Of a stretch of DNA of 21,219 bases, positions 13,990 through 20,150 are shown in pieces. Where the stretch lies: positions 1-21,219 of the IMG/VR virus record IMGVR_UViG_3300037088_001212; one strand, 5' to 3'. Position 1 is the first letter of the stretch; each line of letters opens with the position of its first letter. Both the position numbers and the translations under genes were made by a program. The notes below the pieces were generated by a model. It made no database searches and was not told where the DNA came from. It was given only the letters and a program-made list of their open reading frames with translations. The stretch is from a virus.

Positions 13990-16745
13990 CCGCCACGGCG
14001 ATAGATGTACAAGCCTATTACCGCCAAGTCACCGATATCGATATCGGTGAGATCGCCCGCGAGCTGTTGGCGGGCAGAATCACACAGCAATCAGCGCAGA
14101 CGCTCTTCTGCGACTGTCCGAACCACGGCAGCCAGTCTCATCTGTCTTTGCACGTCATGCTCGACAAGCAGGGTTGGTACTGCTTCGGCTGCGGTGTCGG
14201 CGGCGACGTGCTGCAGCTTGTTGAGTTTGTGCAGGCCGGCATGGTGACACGCGGCCAAACGGGCGTCATGCCGGAGTCGCATCGCCGGGCCCGCGACTTC
14301 TTGGCTGGTCGCGCCGGCTTGCCGCCCTTGTCGCAGATCGGTCGCTCGCCGCAAGAGATCGCCGAAGCGGAGGAGGAGCACCGGCTCACCTGGCGCGTGC
14401 GCGGAGCGCTCGCTGCGCTGGCGGAGATCTACCACCAGCGGCTGGTCGCCAACACCGAAGTCCTCTCCTGGTTCAAGTCGAAGTATGGCATTGGGGACGA
14501 GACCATCGCGCGATTGAAGATCGGCTTCGCTGACAACGAACCCGGCCTGGTGCCGGCACTGACGGACGGTGCCGGCGCCTTCACGCTGCGGGAATTGGCG
14601 GCGACCTCCGCATTCCGACCGACCGCGCAGGACGGGCTCTTCCCGTTCTTCGAAGGCCGGATCGTCTTTCCGTACTGGAGCCGCGGCAATGTCGTTTTCA
14701 TGATCGGCCGCCGCACGCCGTGGACCCCGGATCAGGAATGGGAGAAATCGAAGTACAAGAAACTGGCCGTCCGCAACGACCGCAACAACGACCATGTGGC
14801 GCAGTGCGTCCAGAACGACGTTTTGTACAACGAAGACATCCTGCTGGCACGCCCCGAGCGGGTGATCATCACCGAGGGTGTCACCGACTGCATCTCGCTC
14901 ATGGAGCATGGCTTCCCGGTAGTCTCACCGGTGACCGTGCAGATCCGCGAGGCGGATTGGGAGCGGCTGCTGCCGCGCCTCGCCGGCGTCAAAACGGTCT
15001 TCATCTGTCAGGACAACGAAGTTTCCGAGGCCGGCATGAACGGCGCGCTGAAGACCGCGCGCATCCTTTCCGCCAACGGGATCACCACGCGCGTGGCTGT
15101 ACTGCCGCTGGGCGAGAAACAACGCGCCGCGCGGGAGAAGCTGGCCGGAACGCAGGAAGGCACAGCAGCGGCGGACGCACTGTCGGCCGACGCCAAAATC
15201 GACGTTAACGAATATTTCGCCTCGGGCAAAACAGCGTCCGATTTCGAACAGATCCTCGCCGAGGCGCAGACGCCGCTCGAGATGGCGATCGCGGCGCTTT
15301 CGGTGGATACGCCGGACGCAGATTTGGCGCGCGTCCTTGGCCCGCTCCTGGCGGAGGTCGGGCAGCTTGATCCCATCCTGCAGCCGCGCCTATTGAAGCA
15401 GATCCAGGAGAAGTGCGGCAAGGATCGCCTGCCGATTACTGCCCTTCGCAAGCAGATGAAGGTCGTTCGAATTGACAGCAAGAAGAAGGCAGGCGGCAAG
15501 CGACCTGGCGCCGCGCGATCGCCCGGCCCGCAGCTCGCCGTGGCCGCGCAGCCGTCGGCGAATTGGCGTGACCTGCTGCTGCTCAACCTGAACAGCACAA
15601 TCAAGCCCCTGCTCGCGAATGCCATCACGGCCTTCCGCCATGCGCCGGAATGGTGCGGCGCGCTGGCGCACAACGAGTTCGCTCACGTCACCGTTCTTCA
15701 AAAACCTGCGCCGTGGATGCAGCTCGACACGGAACTCCCAGTAGAGTGGTCTCCAAACGATGACCTCCTCGCCACCGAATGGCTGCATCACCAGGACATT
15801 TCTGTCTCTTCGGATGTGACCGGCCAAGCTGTCGAAGCCGTTGGCCACGAGCGTCCGTTTCATCCGGTCAGAATCTACCTGAAGGATCTCGTGTGGGACG
15901 GTACGCATCGCCTGGAATCCTGGCTGGCCGACTATCTCGGCGCCGATCCGTCGCCGTACGTGGCCGCCGTCGGCTCGCGGTGGATGATTTCGGCGGTGGC
16001 ACGCATCTTTGAACCCGGGTGCAAAGCGGATTGCTGTCTGATTCTTGAGGGAGACCAAGGCATCAAGAAGTCGACCGCCCTGCGGGTGCTGGCACAGCCC
16101 TGGTTCACGGACGAGATCGCCGACCTTGGATCGAAAGACGCGGCGATGCAAACCCGCGGCGTCTGGGTCATTGAGATTGCGGAGCTGGAATCCTTGTCGC
16201 GCTCCGATGTCGGCAAGATTAAGGCGTTCATGAGCCGGGCGACGGACCGCTTCCGACCGCCTTACGGAAAACGGCTGATCGAATCCCCACGGCAATGCGT
16301 GTTCGCCGGCAGCGTCAACCACGGGACGTACCTGCGGGATGAAACCGGCGGACGCCGCTTCTGGCCAGTGGAGTGTAAAGCGCCGGCCATCGACGTGGAT
16401 GGGCTGGCGGGGTGCCGGGACCAGCTGTGGGCCGAAGCCACAGCGCTCTATTTCGACGGGAAGCCGTGGTGGCTGGACTCGGTAGCCCTGAATCGGGAGG
16501 CGGCCTCAGAACAATCGGACCGATACGAGGGTGACCCTTGGGACGAACTGATTCTGAAATGGATCGAAGATCGCGAGTCGGTGTCGATCATGGACGTGCT
16601 GAGCGTGTGCCTGGAAAAAAAGAAGGACACTTGGGCGCAGTGGGATAAAACCCGCGTCGCGCGGTGTCTTCGCGCGCAAGGGTGGAAGCGGTTCAACGCA
16701 CGCACTGGTTCATTGCGGGAGTGGCGATACCGGCGCTCAGAGTGA
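13986..16745 (+). CDS. CHC2/Toprim primase fused to VapE-type helicase
   Basis: A 919-residue replication protein started by GTG at 13986 (overlapping the upstream stop; GGAG about 10 bases upstream). The N-terminal CHC2-type zinc finger has Cys44, His47, Cys66 and Cys69 (FCDCPNH and WYCFGCGVGGD). A primase middle region follows, with a Toprim domain: Glu297 in ITEGVTD and Asp343/Glu345 in ICQDNE. The C-terminal half is a virulence-associated-E (VapE)/D5-like ATPase: Walker A GDQGIKKST (689-697), where a second lysine replaces the usual glycine, and VWVIEIAEL with Glu730. It should synthesise primers and unwind the origin or fork, letting the element replicate with little host help. Intact length and motifs argue for function. 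A perfect palindrome lies within codons 15-22. Confidence 0.93.
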   Translation: MTATAIDVQAYYRQVTDIDIGEIARELLAGRITQQSAQTLFCDCPNHGSQSHLSLHVMLDKQGWYCFGCGVGGDVLQLVEFVQAGMVTRGQTGVMPESHRRARDFLAGRAGLPPLSQIGRSPQEIAEAEEEHRLTWRVRGALAALAEIYHQRLVANTEVLSWFKSKYGIGDETIARLKIGFADNEPGLVPALTDGAGAFTLRELAATSAFRPTAQDGLFPFFEGRIVFPYWSRGNVVFMIGRRTPWTPDQEWEKSKYKKLAVRNDRNNDHVAQCVQNDVLYNEDILLARPERVIITEGVTDCISLMEHGFPVVSPVTVQIREADWERLLPRLAGVKTVFICQDNEVSEAGMNGALKTARILSANGITTRVAVLPLGEKQRAAREKLAGTQEGTAAADALSADAKIDVNEYFASGKTASDFEQILAEAQTPLEMAIAALSVDTPDADLARVLGPLLAEVGQLDPILQPRLLKQIQEKCGKDRLPITALRKQMKVVRIDSKKKAGGKRPGAARSPGPQLAVAAQPSANWRDLLLLNLNSTIKPLLANAITAFRHAPEWCGALAHNEFAHVTVLQKPAPWMQLDTELPVEWSPNDDLLATEWLHHQDISVSSDVTGQAVEAVGHERPFHPVRIYLKDLVWDGTHRLESWLADYLGADPSPYVAAVGSRWMISAVARIFEPGCKADCCLILEGDQGIKKSTALRVLAQPWFTDEIADLGSKDAAMQTRGVWVIEIAELESLSRSDVGKIKAFMSRATDRFRPPYGKRLIESPRQCVFAGSVNHGTYLRDETGGRRFWPVECKAPAIDVDGLAGCRDQLWAEATALYFDGKPWWLDSVALNREAASEQSDRYEGDPWDELILKWIEDRESVSIMDVLSVCLEKKKDTWAQWDKTRVARCLRAQGWKRFNARTGSLREWRYRRSE
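14029..14050. promoter_or_regulatory. perfect 22-bp palindrome inside primase 5' end
   Basis: The segment is the 11-mer TCACCGATATC followed by its exact reverse complement GATATCGGTGA, centred between 14039 and 14040. It starts 43 bases after the primase start codon and encodes part of VTDIDIGE. A perfect palindrome of this length is unlikely by chance alone, although repeated Asp-Ile codons make it easier. It could be an operator, an origin element, or an mRNA hairpin reducing translation. No second copy was seen in the window. Confidence 0.45.
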
Positions 16746-16750
16746 AATGT

Positions 16751-16845
16751 TGGTTCCAGTCTCGGCTTTGGTTCCAGTCTGGTTCCAGTCTCTGGTTCCA
16801 GTCTAACTCGTTGATTTTGCAGGTTGGTTCCAGTGGTTCCACTCT
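16751..16845 (+). repeat. direct-repeat array TGGTTCCAGTCT (iteron-like)
   Basis: Starting six bases after the primase stop, TGGTTCCAGTCT occurs exactly at 16751-16762, 16769-16780, 16780-16791 and 16793-16804. Shorter or degenerate copies follow at 16825-16834 (TGGTTCCAGT) and 16834-16845 (TGGTTCCActct). Spacing is irregular (18, 11, 13, 32 and 9 bases between starts), unlike classical evenly phased iterons. All copies are in one orientation and lie in non-coding DNA, followed by an AT-rich patch at about 16851-16920. The array may be the origin recognised by the primase-helicase, or a binding array for a regulator. Confidence 0.75.
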
Positions 16846-16915
16846 ACCCCTTATCACGCGTAGAGATAAAAAACAGCATATGATGAGCATACACATACAC
16901 ACACGTAATTATTAT
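16846..16915. other. AT-rich patch next to the repeat array
   Basis: This stretch is strikingly AT-rich for the window, with AGATAAAAAACAGCATATGA, alternating ACACATACACACACG and TAATTATTATG. It directly follows the TGGTTCCAGTCT array. AT-rich DNA next to repeated binding sites is the layout of many replication origins (duplex unwinding element), and it could equally hold a promoter for the following gene. I saw no convincing DnaA box. Confidence 0.4.
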
Positions 16916-17683
16916 GGGAAGTTTAGCGGAACCACTTCGGATGGTGTACCACTGGTACCTAAGCGGACAACTCCCATCCGCTCAGATGCTTGCGTGGTTC
17001 CAGTCTCACTTTCGGCGGGGCTCGTCACTGGAACCAGACTGGAACCAGAGGCCTCCCAGCAGCCGAGACCGGCCGCGCTGTTCGTATCCACCTCCCTCGA
17101 CACTTGGATGACGGATCACGCGGGAGCATTCAACCGCGACGTCCAGATCAACGACACCGCCTACCGGCGGCTCGATCCCGAGTATTACGCCTGGCTGCGC
17201 AGCAAGATGCACATGGCGAAACTGGCCGCCCTCGCCGGGCAGCTTGCCCAGGAACCGTTTGACGTGCTGCGCGACAGCTTCAACCGGATCCACGAGTGGG
17301 CGATGGTGCATTTCGGAGAAACGATGCTGGGCGAAGCCGTGCGCACCCTGGATGCGAGGGATTACGGGCCGCCCGTGGTCGAGCCGTGGGATCGCCACGA
17401 AACACCGACCGCGGCCGGAAAGGCCGTCGCTCACCCAGAAGCGCTCGCCATGGTCGATGCCATCCAGGAGCAAGCGATCAGCCTGGGCTGGAAACAAGAA
17501 CGGCTCTACGCGCTGGGCAAGCCACAAAGCCCGCTCCGCGGGCTGGCATCGTATTTGAATCCCGGTGACCGTATCGGTGCCGTCACGCGCGAAGCCATAG
17601 AGATCATCCTGCCGAGCGGGGTGCGTCAGCACTTCTACAATCCCGACGTCGAGCAGCCCTGGATCACACGCGAGAAAAGTTGA
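16880..17683 (+). CDS. hypothetical protein downstream of primase (about 267 aa)
   Basis: Unknown protein with a doubtful start. The frame is open far upstream into the primase gene, where it reads the repeat array as WFQS units and is surely not coding. I chose the tandem ATGs at 16880/16883, but the ribosome binding site is weak and residues 1-75 look poorly structured and still contain copies of the repeat; ATG at 17108 is an alternative giving about 191 residues. From there on the protein looks genuine: YRRLDPEYYAWLRSKMHMAK, an amphipathic helical region to about residue 155, then conserved-looking GLASYLNPGDRIGAVTREA and a beta-rich C-terminus. No catalytic motif. The stop lies in copy 2 of the 42-bp repeat. 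Confidence 0.7.
   Translation: MMSIHIHTRNYYGKFSGTTSDGVPLVPKRTTPIRSDACVVPVSLSAGLVTGTRLEPEASQQPRPAALFVSTSLDTWMTDHAGAFNRDVQINDTAYRRLDPEYYAWLRSKMHMAKLAALAGQLAQEPFDVLRDSFNRIHEWAMVHFGETMLGEAVRTLDARDYGPPVVEPWDRHETPTAAGKAVAHPEALAMVDAIQEQAISLGWKQERLYALGKPQSPLRGLASYLNPGDRIGAVTREAIEIILPSGVRQHFYNPDVEQPWITREKS
16995..17047. repeat. further TGGTTCCAGTCT copies in inverted arrangement
   Basis: One exact forward copy, TGGTTCCAGTCT (16995-17006), faces two reverse copies, ACTGGAACCA (17027-17036) and AGACTGGAACCA (17036-17047). The forward copy and the last reverse copy could pair as a 12-bp stem with a ~29-base loop. These copies lie in the uncertain 5' part of the following gene and extend the upstream array, for nine clear or near-complete copies over about 300 bases. 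Confidence 0.65.
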
Positions 17684-17722
17684 AAGAAATCTGATCAACG
17701 GCCTTCGCTCGCTGGTATTAGT
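17680..17722 (+). repeat. imperfect 42-bp direct repeat, copy 2 (possible attachment site)
   Basis: The partner of 742-783, in the same orientation and with the same block order: TTGAA, GAAATC, GATCA, a 12-base spacer, CGCTGGTATTAGT. It overlaps the last codon and stop of the upstream gene and begins the 145-base gap before the next one. If the two copies are attL and attR, the enclosed 16.9 kb carries the recombinase, the unknown gene pair and the whole replication operon. Confidence 0.6.
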
Positions 17723-17732
17723 AATCAGAAGG

Positions 17733-17757
17733 CTGCTTCAGGCAACCTGCTTCAGGC
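17733..17757 (+). repeat. short tandem repeat CTGCTTCAGGC
   Basis: CTGCTTCAGGC occurs at 17733-17743 and again at 17747-17757, a 14-base period. It lies in the non-coding gap after copy 2 of the 42-bp repeat. The tandem arrangement is more than chance would suggest, but its meaning is unknown: a regulator site or a replication slippage product. Confidence 0.5.
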
Positions 17758-17828
17758 GCTTCTCACGAGCAGCGCACCAACATAAATGGTACCGGCGGGC
17801 CGGGCCCAAAAATAGTCCGAACCTGCTG

Positions 17829-18176
17829 TTGCACGTCGAAGTGTCTCCAGACAACATGAGAATCCTTGTCTTTGCCGGCCCCCGAATACTCGACATATGC
17901 GACGCCGTAAGCGTACGCCGCTATCTCGGCGCAGCCAACGCCGAGATCGTTCGCAAACGCAAGACTGGCCAGATCGTGCAGGTCAACCTGTCTTCGCACG
18001 GCGACGATTCGCAATTACCGTCGCGGTATGACGACTTCCATCCGACCTACCTGGAGCAAGTCGGCCCACATCCGGTGGTGATGCTGAAGCGTTTCGATCA
18101 GATAACCGGGCAACTGTTACGGTGGCCCTCCGAAGACGGGGCTGATGCAGGCCGGGCACTTGGTGCAGTGGGCTGA
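17829..18176 (+). CDS. possible small hypothetical protein (115 aa or less)
   Basis: A plausible but weakly supported gene. The translation has good composition and a pattern of beta strands and helices (MRILVFAGPRILDI, then KRKTGQIVQVNLSSHGDD and HPVVMLKRFD). The frame is open from the preceding gene, so the start is uncertain: TTG at 17829 has no evident ribosome binding site, and ATG at 17856 only a weak one. A minus-strand frame at 17763-18014 overlaps it but looks less protein-like. No known family recognised. It is the first gene to the right of the 42-bp repeat copy 2 and could be a small phage-encoded protein. Confidence 0.45.
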   Translation: MHVEVSPDNMRILVFAGPRILDICDAVSVRRYLGAANAEIVRKRKTGQIVQVNLSSHGDDSQLPSRYDDFHPTYLEQVGPHPVVMLKRFDQITGQLLRWPSEDGADAGRALGAVG

Positions 18177-18206
18177 GAGCCAACCGGCGGATCCGAGGTC
18201 TCATAC

Positions 18207-18470
18207 ATGCCGAACCTCCGGGAAAGAGCCCGCAGAGTGGCCGGTGATTTGCTCATCCGGTCCTTCTCGGAACGCTGCCGCGCCGAGAGCCGGATCGAAC
18301 AAGAACTGATTTCGCTCGTGCGGGAGTGCATAGTGCAGGTCGACGGGAATGGATTGGCGGCACGCCGCGCGCCAGAGGCAGTGAAGGCCCTCCAGCGGTT
18401 GCTCGTGTACGCGCCACAGCGGGACATCAGAGTGGCGAAGCCAGTTTCGAAAGAAGCCCATGAAGAATAA
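18207..18470 (+). CDS. small hypothetical protein (87 aa)
   Basis: Starts MPNLRERARRVAGDLL with GAGGT about 10 bases upstream. It is highly charged and probably all-helical, with SFSERCRAESRIEQELISLV in the middle and a basic-to-acidic tail (KPVSKEAHEE). No signal, membrane segment or known motif. Its 3' end overlaps the next gene by 11 bases, which argues for an operon of two small proteins. Short helical proteins of this size before an HNH gene are common in phage genomes, but no function can be assigned. Confidence 0.6.
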   Translation: MPNLRERARRVAGDLLIRSFSERCRAESRIEQELISLVRECIVQVDGNGLAARRAPEAVKALQRLLVYAPQRDIRVAKPVSKEAHEE

Positions 18471-18864
18471 CATCAACCGAAAAGGCCGAAGGACTTCACC
18501 CTCTCGTCGAATCAGATGTCGCAGACTGCCCGGTGAGCCCAAGCCGGACCGCTATACACAGCGCCTCCTCGACGTAGCGATGATGCGGCAAGCAGTGCTC
18601 GACCTCAAAATGCCGATCGATGGCGCTGGCATGAAGAGGCACGAAAAGCGGGAATGCCGCGAGCAGATGCTCTCGACGGCACGTTGGCTCTTTACCAACC
18701 GCCATCCGCAACATGTGTTCAACCCTGAGCGGCTGTGCCAGCGGCTCGGCATTGATGTCCGAAGACTAAGCGCGCAGGTCTTCGCCAAGCTGACCTCTGA
18801 GCGGCAAGAAGAAATTCGGGAAGGATTGCGGCACTATCGGTGCGCGTTCCTGCCGGCCGCCTGA
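18460..18864 (+). CDS. small basic hypothetical protein (134 aa)
   Basis: The N-terminal 35 residues are strongly basic (MKNNINRKGRRTSPSRR), suggesting nucleic acid contact. The rest is mostly helical: DRYTQRLLDVAMMRQAVLDL, then KRECREQMLSTARWLF, then NPERLCQRLGIDVRRLSAQVF, the last resembling a helix-turn-helix in its spacing. A phage regulatory protein is possible, but I do not recognise the family. AAAGAAG precedes the ATG at 18460, and the start lies inside the previous gene (11-base overlap). A 334-base gap follows it. Confidence 0.62.
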   Translation: MKNNINRKGRRTSPSRRIRCRRLPGEPKPDRYTQRLLDVAMMRQAVLDLKMPIDGAGMKRHEKRECREQMLSTARWLFTNRHPQHVFNPERLCQRLGIDVRRLSAQVFAKLTSERQEEIREGLRHYRCAFLPAA

Positions 18865-19198
18865 AGGCGACAGAGGCGCGCACGCCCGATCATGGGACCG
18901 AAGCAGAATCAAGCGGGATTCCCGAGATGGCCGGCATCCGCTGTGCGGGTTGCCTTCGTGGGGGCGTTTTGTGACGCGTCGGGCGGTCTGCTCGTCACAG
19001 TCGTGCTCGTGGCCAAGGCAGGCGCAGAGGGCGCGACACGGGCCAACGTGGGCGCAACGGGGGCCAACGGCACGCGCCAGAGAGACAAAAGCTGAAATCG
19101 GTAAAACTGCCGCACTGACGCCGAACTTCGGAAGGTTCTGCTGAAGTGGCGTCGGCGTTGAAGTTCTATAGACGTTCTCGCTTGAACCCTTCCTACCC
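18865..19198. other. intergenic gap without a supported gene
   Basis: A short frame at 18892-19095 exists, but it has no ribosome binding site and a low-complexity Ala/Gly/Val translation. The reason is a local direct repeat: GGGCCAACG at 19040-19048 and again at 19061-19069, a 21-base period. The right half (19100-19198) is less GC-rich and is the expected control region of the HNH gene, but I could not place a promoter. Confidence 0.5.
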
Positions 19199-20020
19199 GT
19201 GGGATCGAAGTGGCTCACAACCAGGACCTGCAAGGAGTGCGGCGCAACAGGATCGCACGCAGCATGGCCTCGATATGCGAAGAACGGCCGGCTGAGTAAC
19301 TTCTGTTCCACGTGCCACGCGCAGAACGAAGAGCGGCTAAAGCGATCGCACGAGAAGCTCTGCCAGCGATGTGGTCAAGCACCAGCCGTGCTTAATTCGC
19401 AATGTCGTGCATGCGATCACATCTACAAGCGAGCACAGCGGGAGCGCGAAGCCAAAGCCCAGGGCAGAGAGTACATCCCGCACGACGTCCAGGTGTTCCA
19501 GTCTGCAATGGCGAAAGCAGAACGCGAAGCGGACAGATTGCGAGCACGATGGGCAGCGGCGTATCTGCGGCCATTCCGAGTTCTGTCGAAAAAAGATCTG
19601 GCAGCATGTCAGCGAAGCCACTACAATCGCCATCGGATTCAAGAACTTCATCGGGGTCAAAGGTACAAACTGGACAACCCCGCACGAAAGGCTGTGTGGG
19701 ATTCTGTTCGTAAGCTCAGAGAGGCAGATCAGTCCGATGGCTCAGTAACGCGCCTATCGATTGCCCGCATGAAAAGGGGCGCGCGCCTTTGCGCCTACTG
19801 TGGATGCACGCTCCACCGCAAGCAGACGGACCATATGATTCCGCTGGCGCTCGGCGGCGAACATTCCCTTCGCAATATCGTGATCGTCTGCCCAGACTGC
19901 AATCAGCGCAAACACGCACTGAGCTACGAGGAGTGGATCGAGAGGGTCGATCCAAAGCACCGCGATCATGTCGTCGCACTCATGGAGACACGGTACGGTG
20001 TGCGGATTAATGCGGCGTGA
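19199..20020 (+). CDS. HNH endonuclease with extra zinc-binding cysteines
   Basis: A 273-residue protein started by GTG at 19199; an in-frame stop at 19169 leaves no better codon, and the ribosome binding site is poor. Two N-terminal cysteine pairs (CKECG and FCSTC) and a second set (LCQRCG and CRACD) look like zinc knuckles. A long charged helical linker follows (around residues 75-190). The C-terminal HNH fold has CAYC (198-201), Asp211-His212 in TDHMIPLALGGEH, Asn226, CPDCN (231-235) and His239. It should nick or cut DNA, either as a homing-type endonuclease or in phage DNA packaging, where HNH proteins commonly precede terminase genes. Base composition is less GC-rich than the replication operon, a hint of separate origin. 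Confidence 0.88.
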   Translation: MGSKWLTTRTCKECGATGSHAAWPRYAKNGRLSNFCSTCHAQNEERLKRSHEKLCQRCGQAPAVLNSQCRACDHIYKRAQREREAKAQGREYIPHDVQVFQSAMAKAEREADRLRARWAAAYLRPFRVLSKKDLAACQRSHYNRHRIQELHRGQRYKLDNPARKAVWDSVRKLREADQSDGSVTRLSIARMKRGARLCAYCGCTLHRKQTDHMIPLALGGEHSLRNIVIVCPDCNQRKHALSYEEWIERVDPKHRDHVVALMETRYGVRINAA

Positions 20021-20032
20021 TAGCTTCCTTAC

Positions 20033-20046
20033 AGTCAATCTTGACT
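20033..20046. promoter_or_regulatory. inverted repeat AGTCAA-TC-TTGACT
   Basis: AGTCAA and TTGACT (20033-20038 and 20041-20046) are exact inverted repeats two bases apart, 12 bases after the HNH stop. With only a two-base centre it is more a protein-binding palindrome than an RNA hairpin; the TTGACT part could double as a -35 box. No run of T follows, so a terminator is unlikely. Confidence 0.4.
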
Positions 20047-20064
20047 AAAAGATCCTTGGGTCCT

Positions 20065-20086
20065 CCGACCAGCATTTCGCGGTCGG
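20065..20086 (+). other. short hairpin CCGACC/GGTCGG
   Basis: A 6-bp GC-rich stem (20065-20070 and 20081-20086) with a 10-base loop, in the gap between the HNH and methyltransferase genes. There is no T-tract, so it would be a weak terminator at best. Confidence 0.3.
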
Positions 20087-20119
20087 GTAAACCGATTGCG
20101 GATTCTCGCTAGTTAGACG

Positions 20120-20138
20120 GTGACGACCGGGTCGTCAC
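20120..20138 (+). promoter_or_regulatory. hairpin/operator GTGACGAC-CGG-GTCGTCAC
   Basis: An 8-bp perfect stem with a three-base loop, ending 12 bases before the TTG start of the ParB-methyltransferase gene. It occupies the place where a ribosome binding site is expected, and none is visible. It could block or shape translation initiation, or bind a repressor, including the downstream ParB-like protein itself. Confidence 0.45.
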
Positions 20139-20150
20139 TCACCTAAACCA

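Noticed and set aside
16664-16879. N-terminal extension of the 17-kb hypothetical gene reading repeats as WFQS units
   Set aside because: Overlaps the primase gene and merely translates the DNA repeat array; no ribosome binding site.
17763-18014. 83-residue minus-strand frame
   Set aside because: Opposite a better plus-strand frame and against the direction of all neighbours; no clear start signal.
18892-19095. 67-residue frame with Gly-Ala-Thr repeats
   Set aside because: No ribosome binding site; the apparent protein repeat comes from a short GC-rich DNA repeat.
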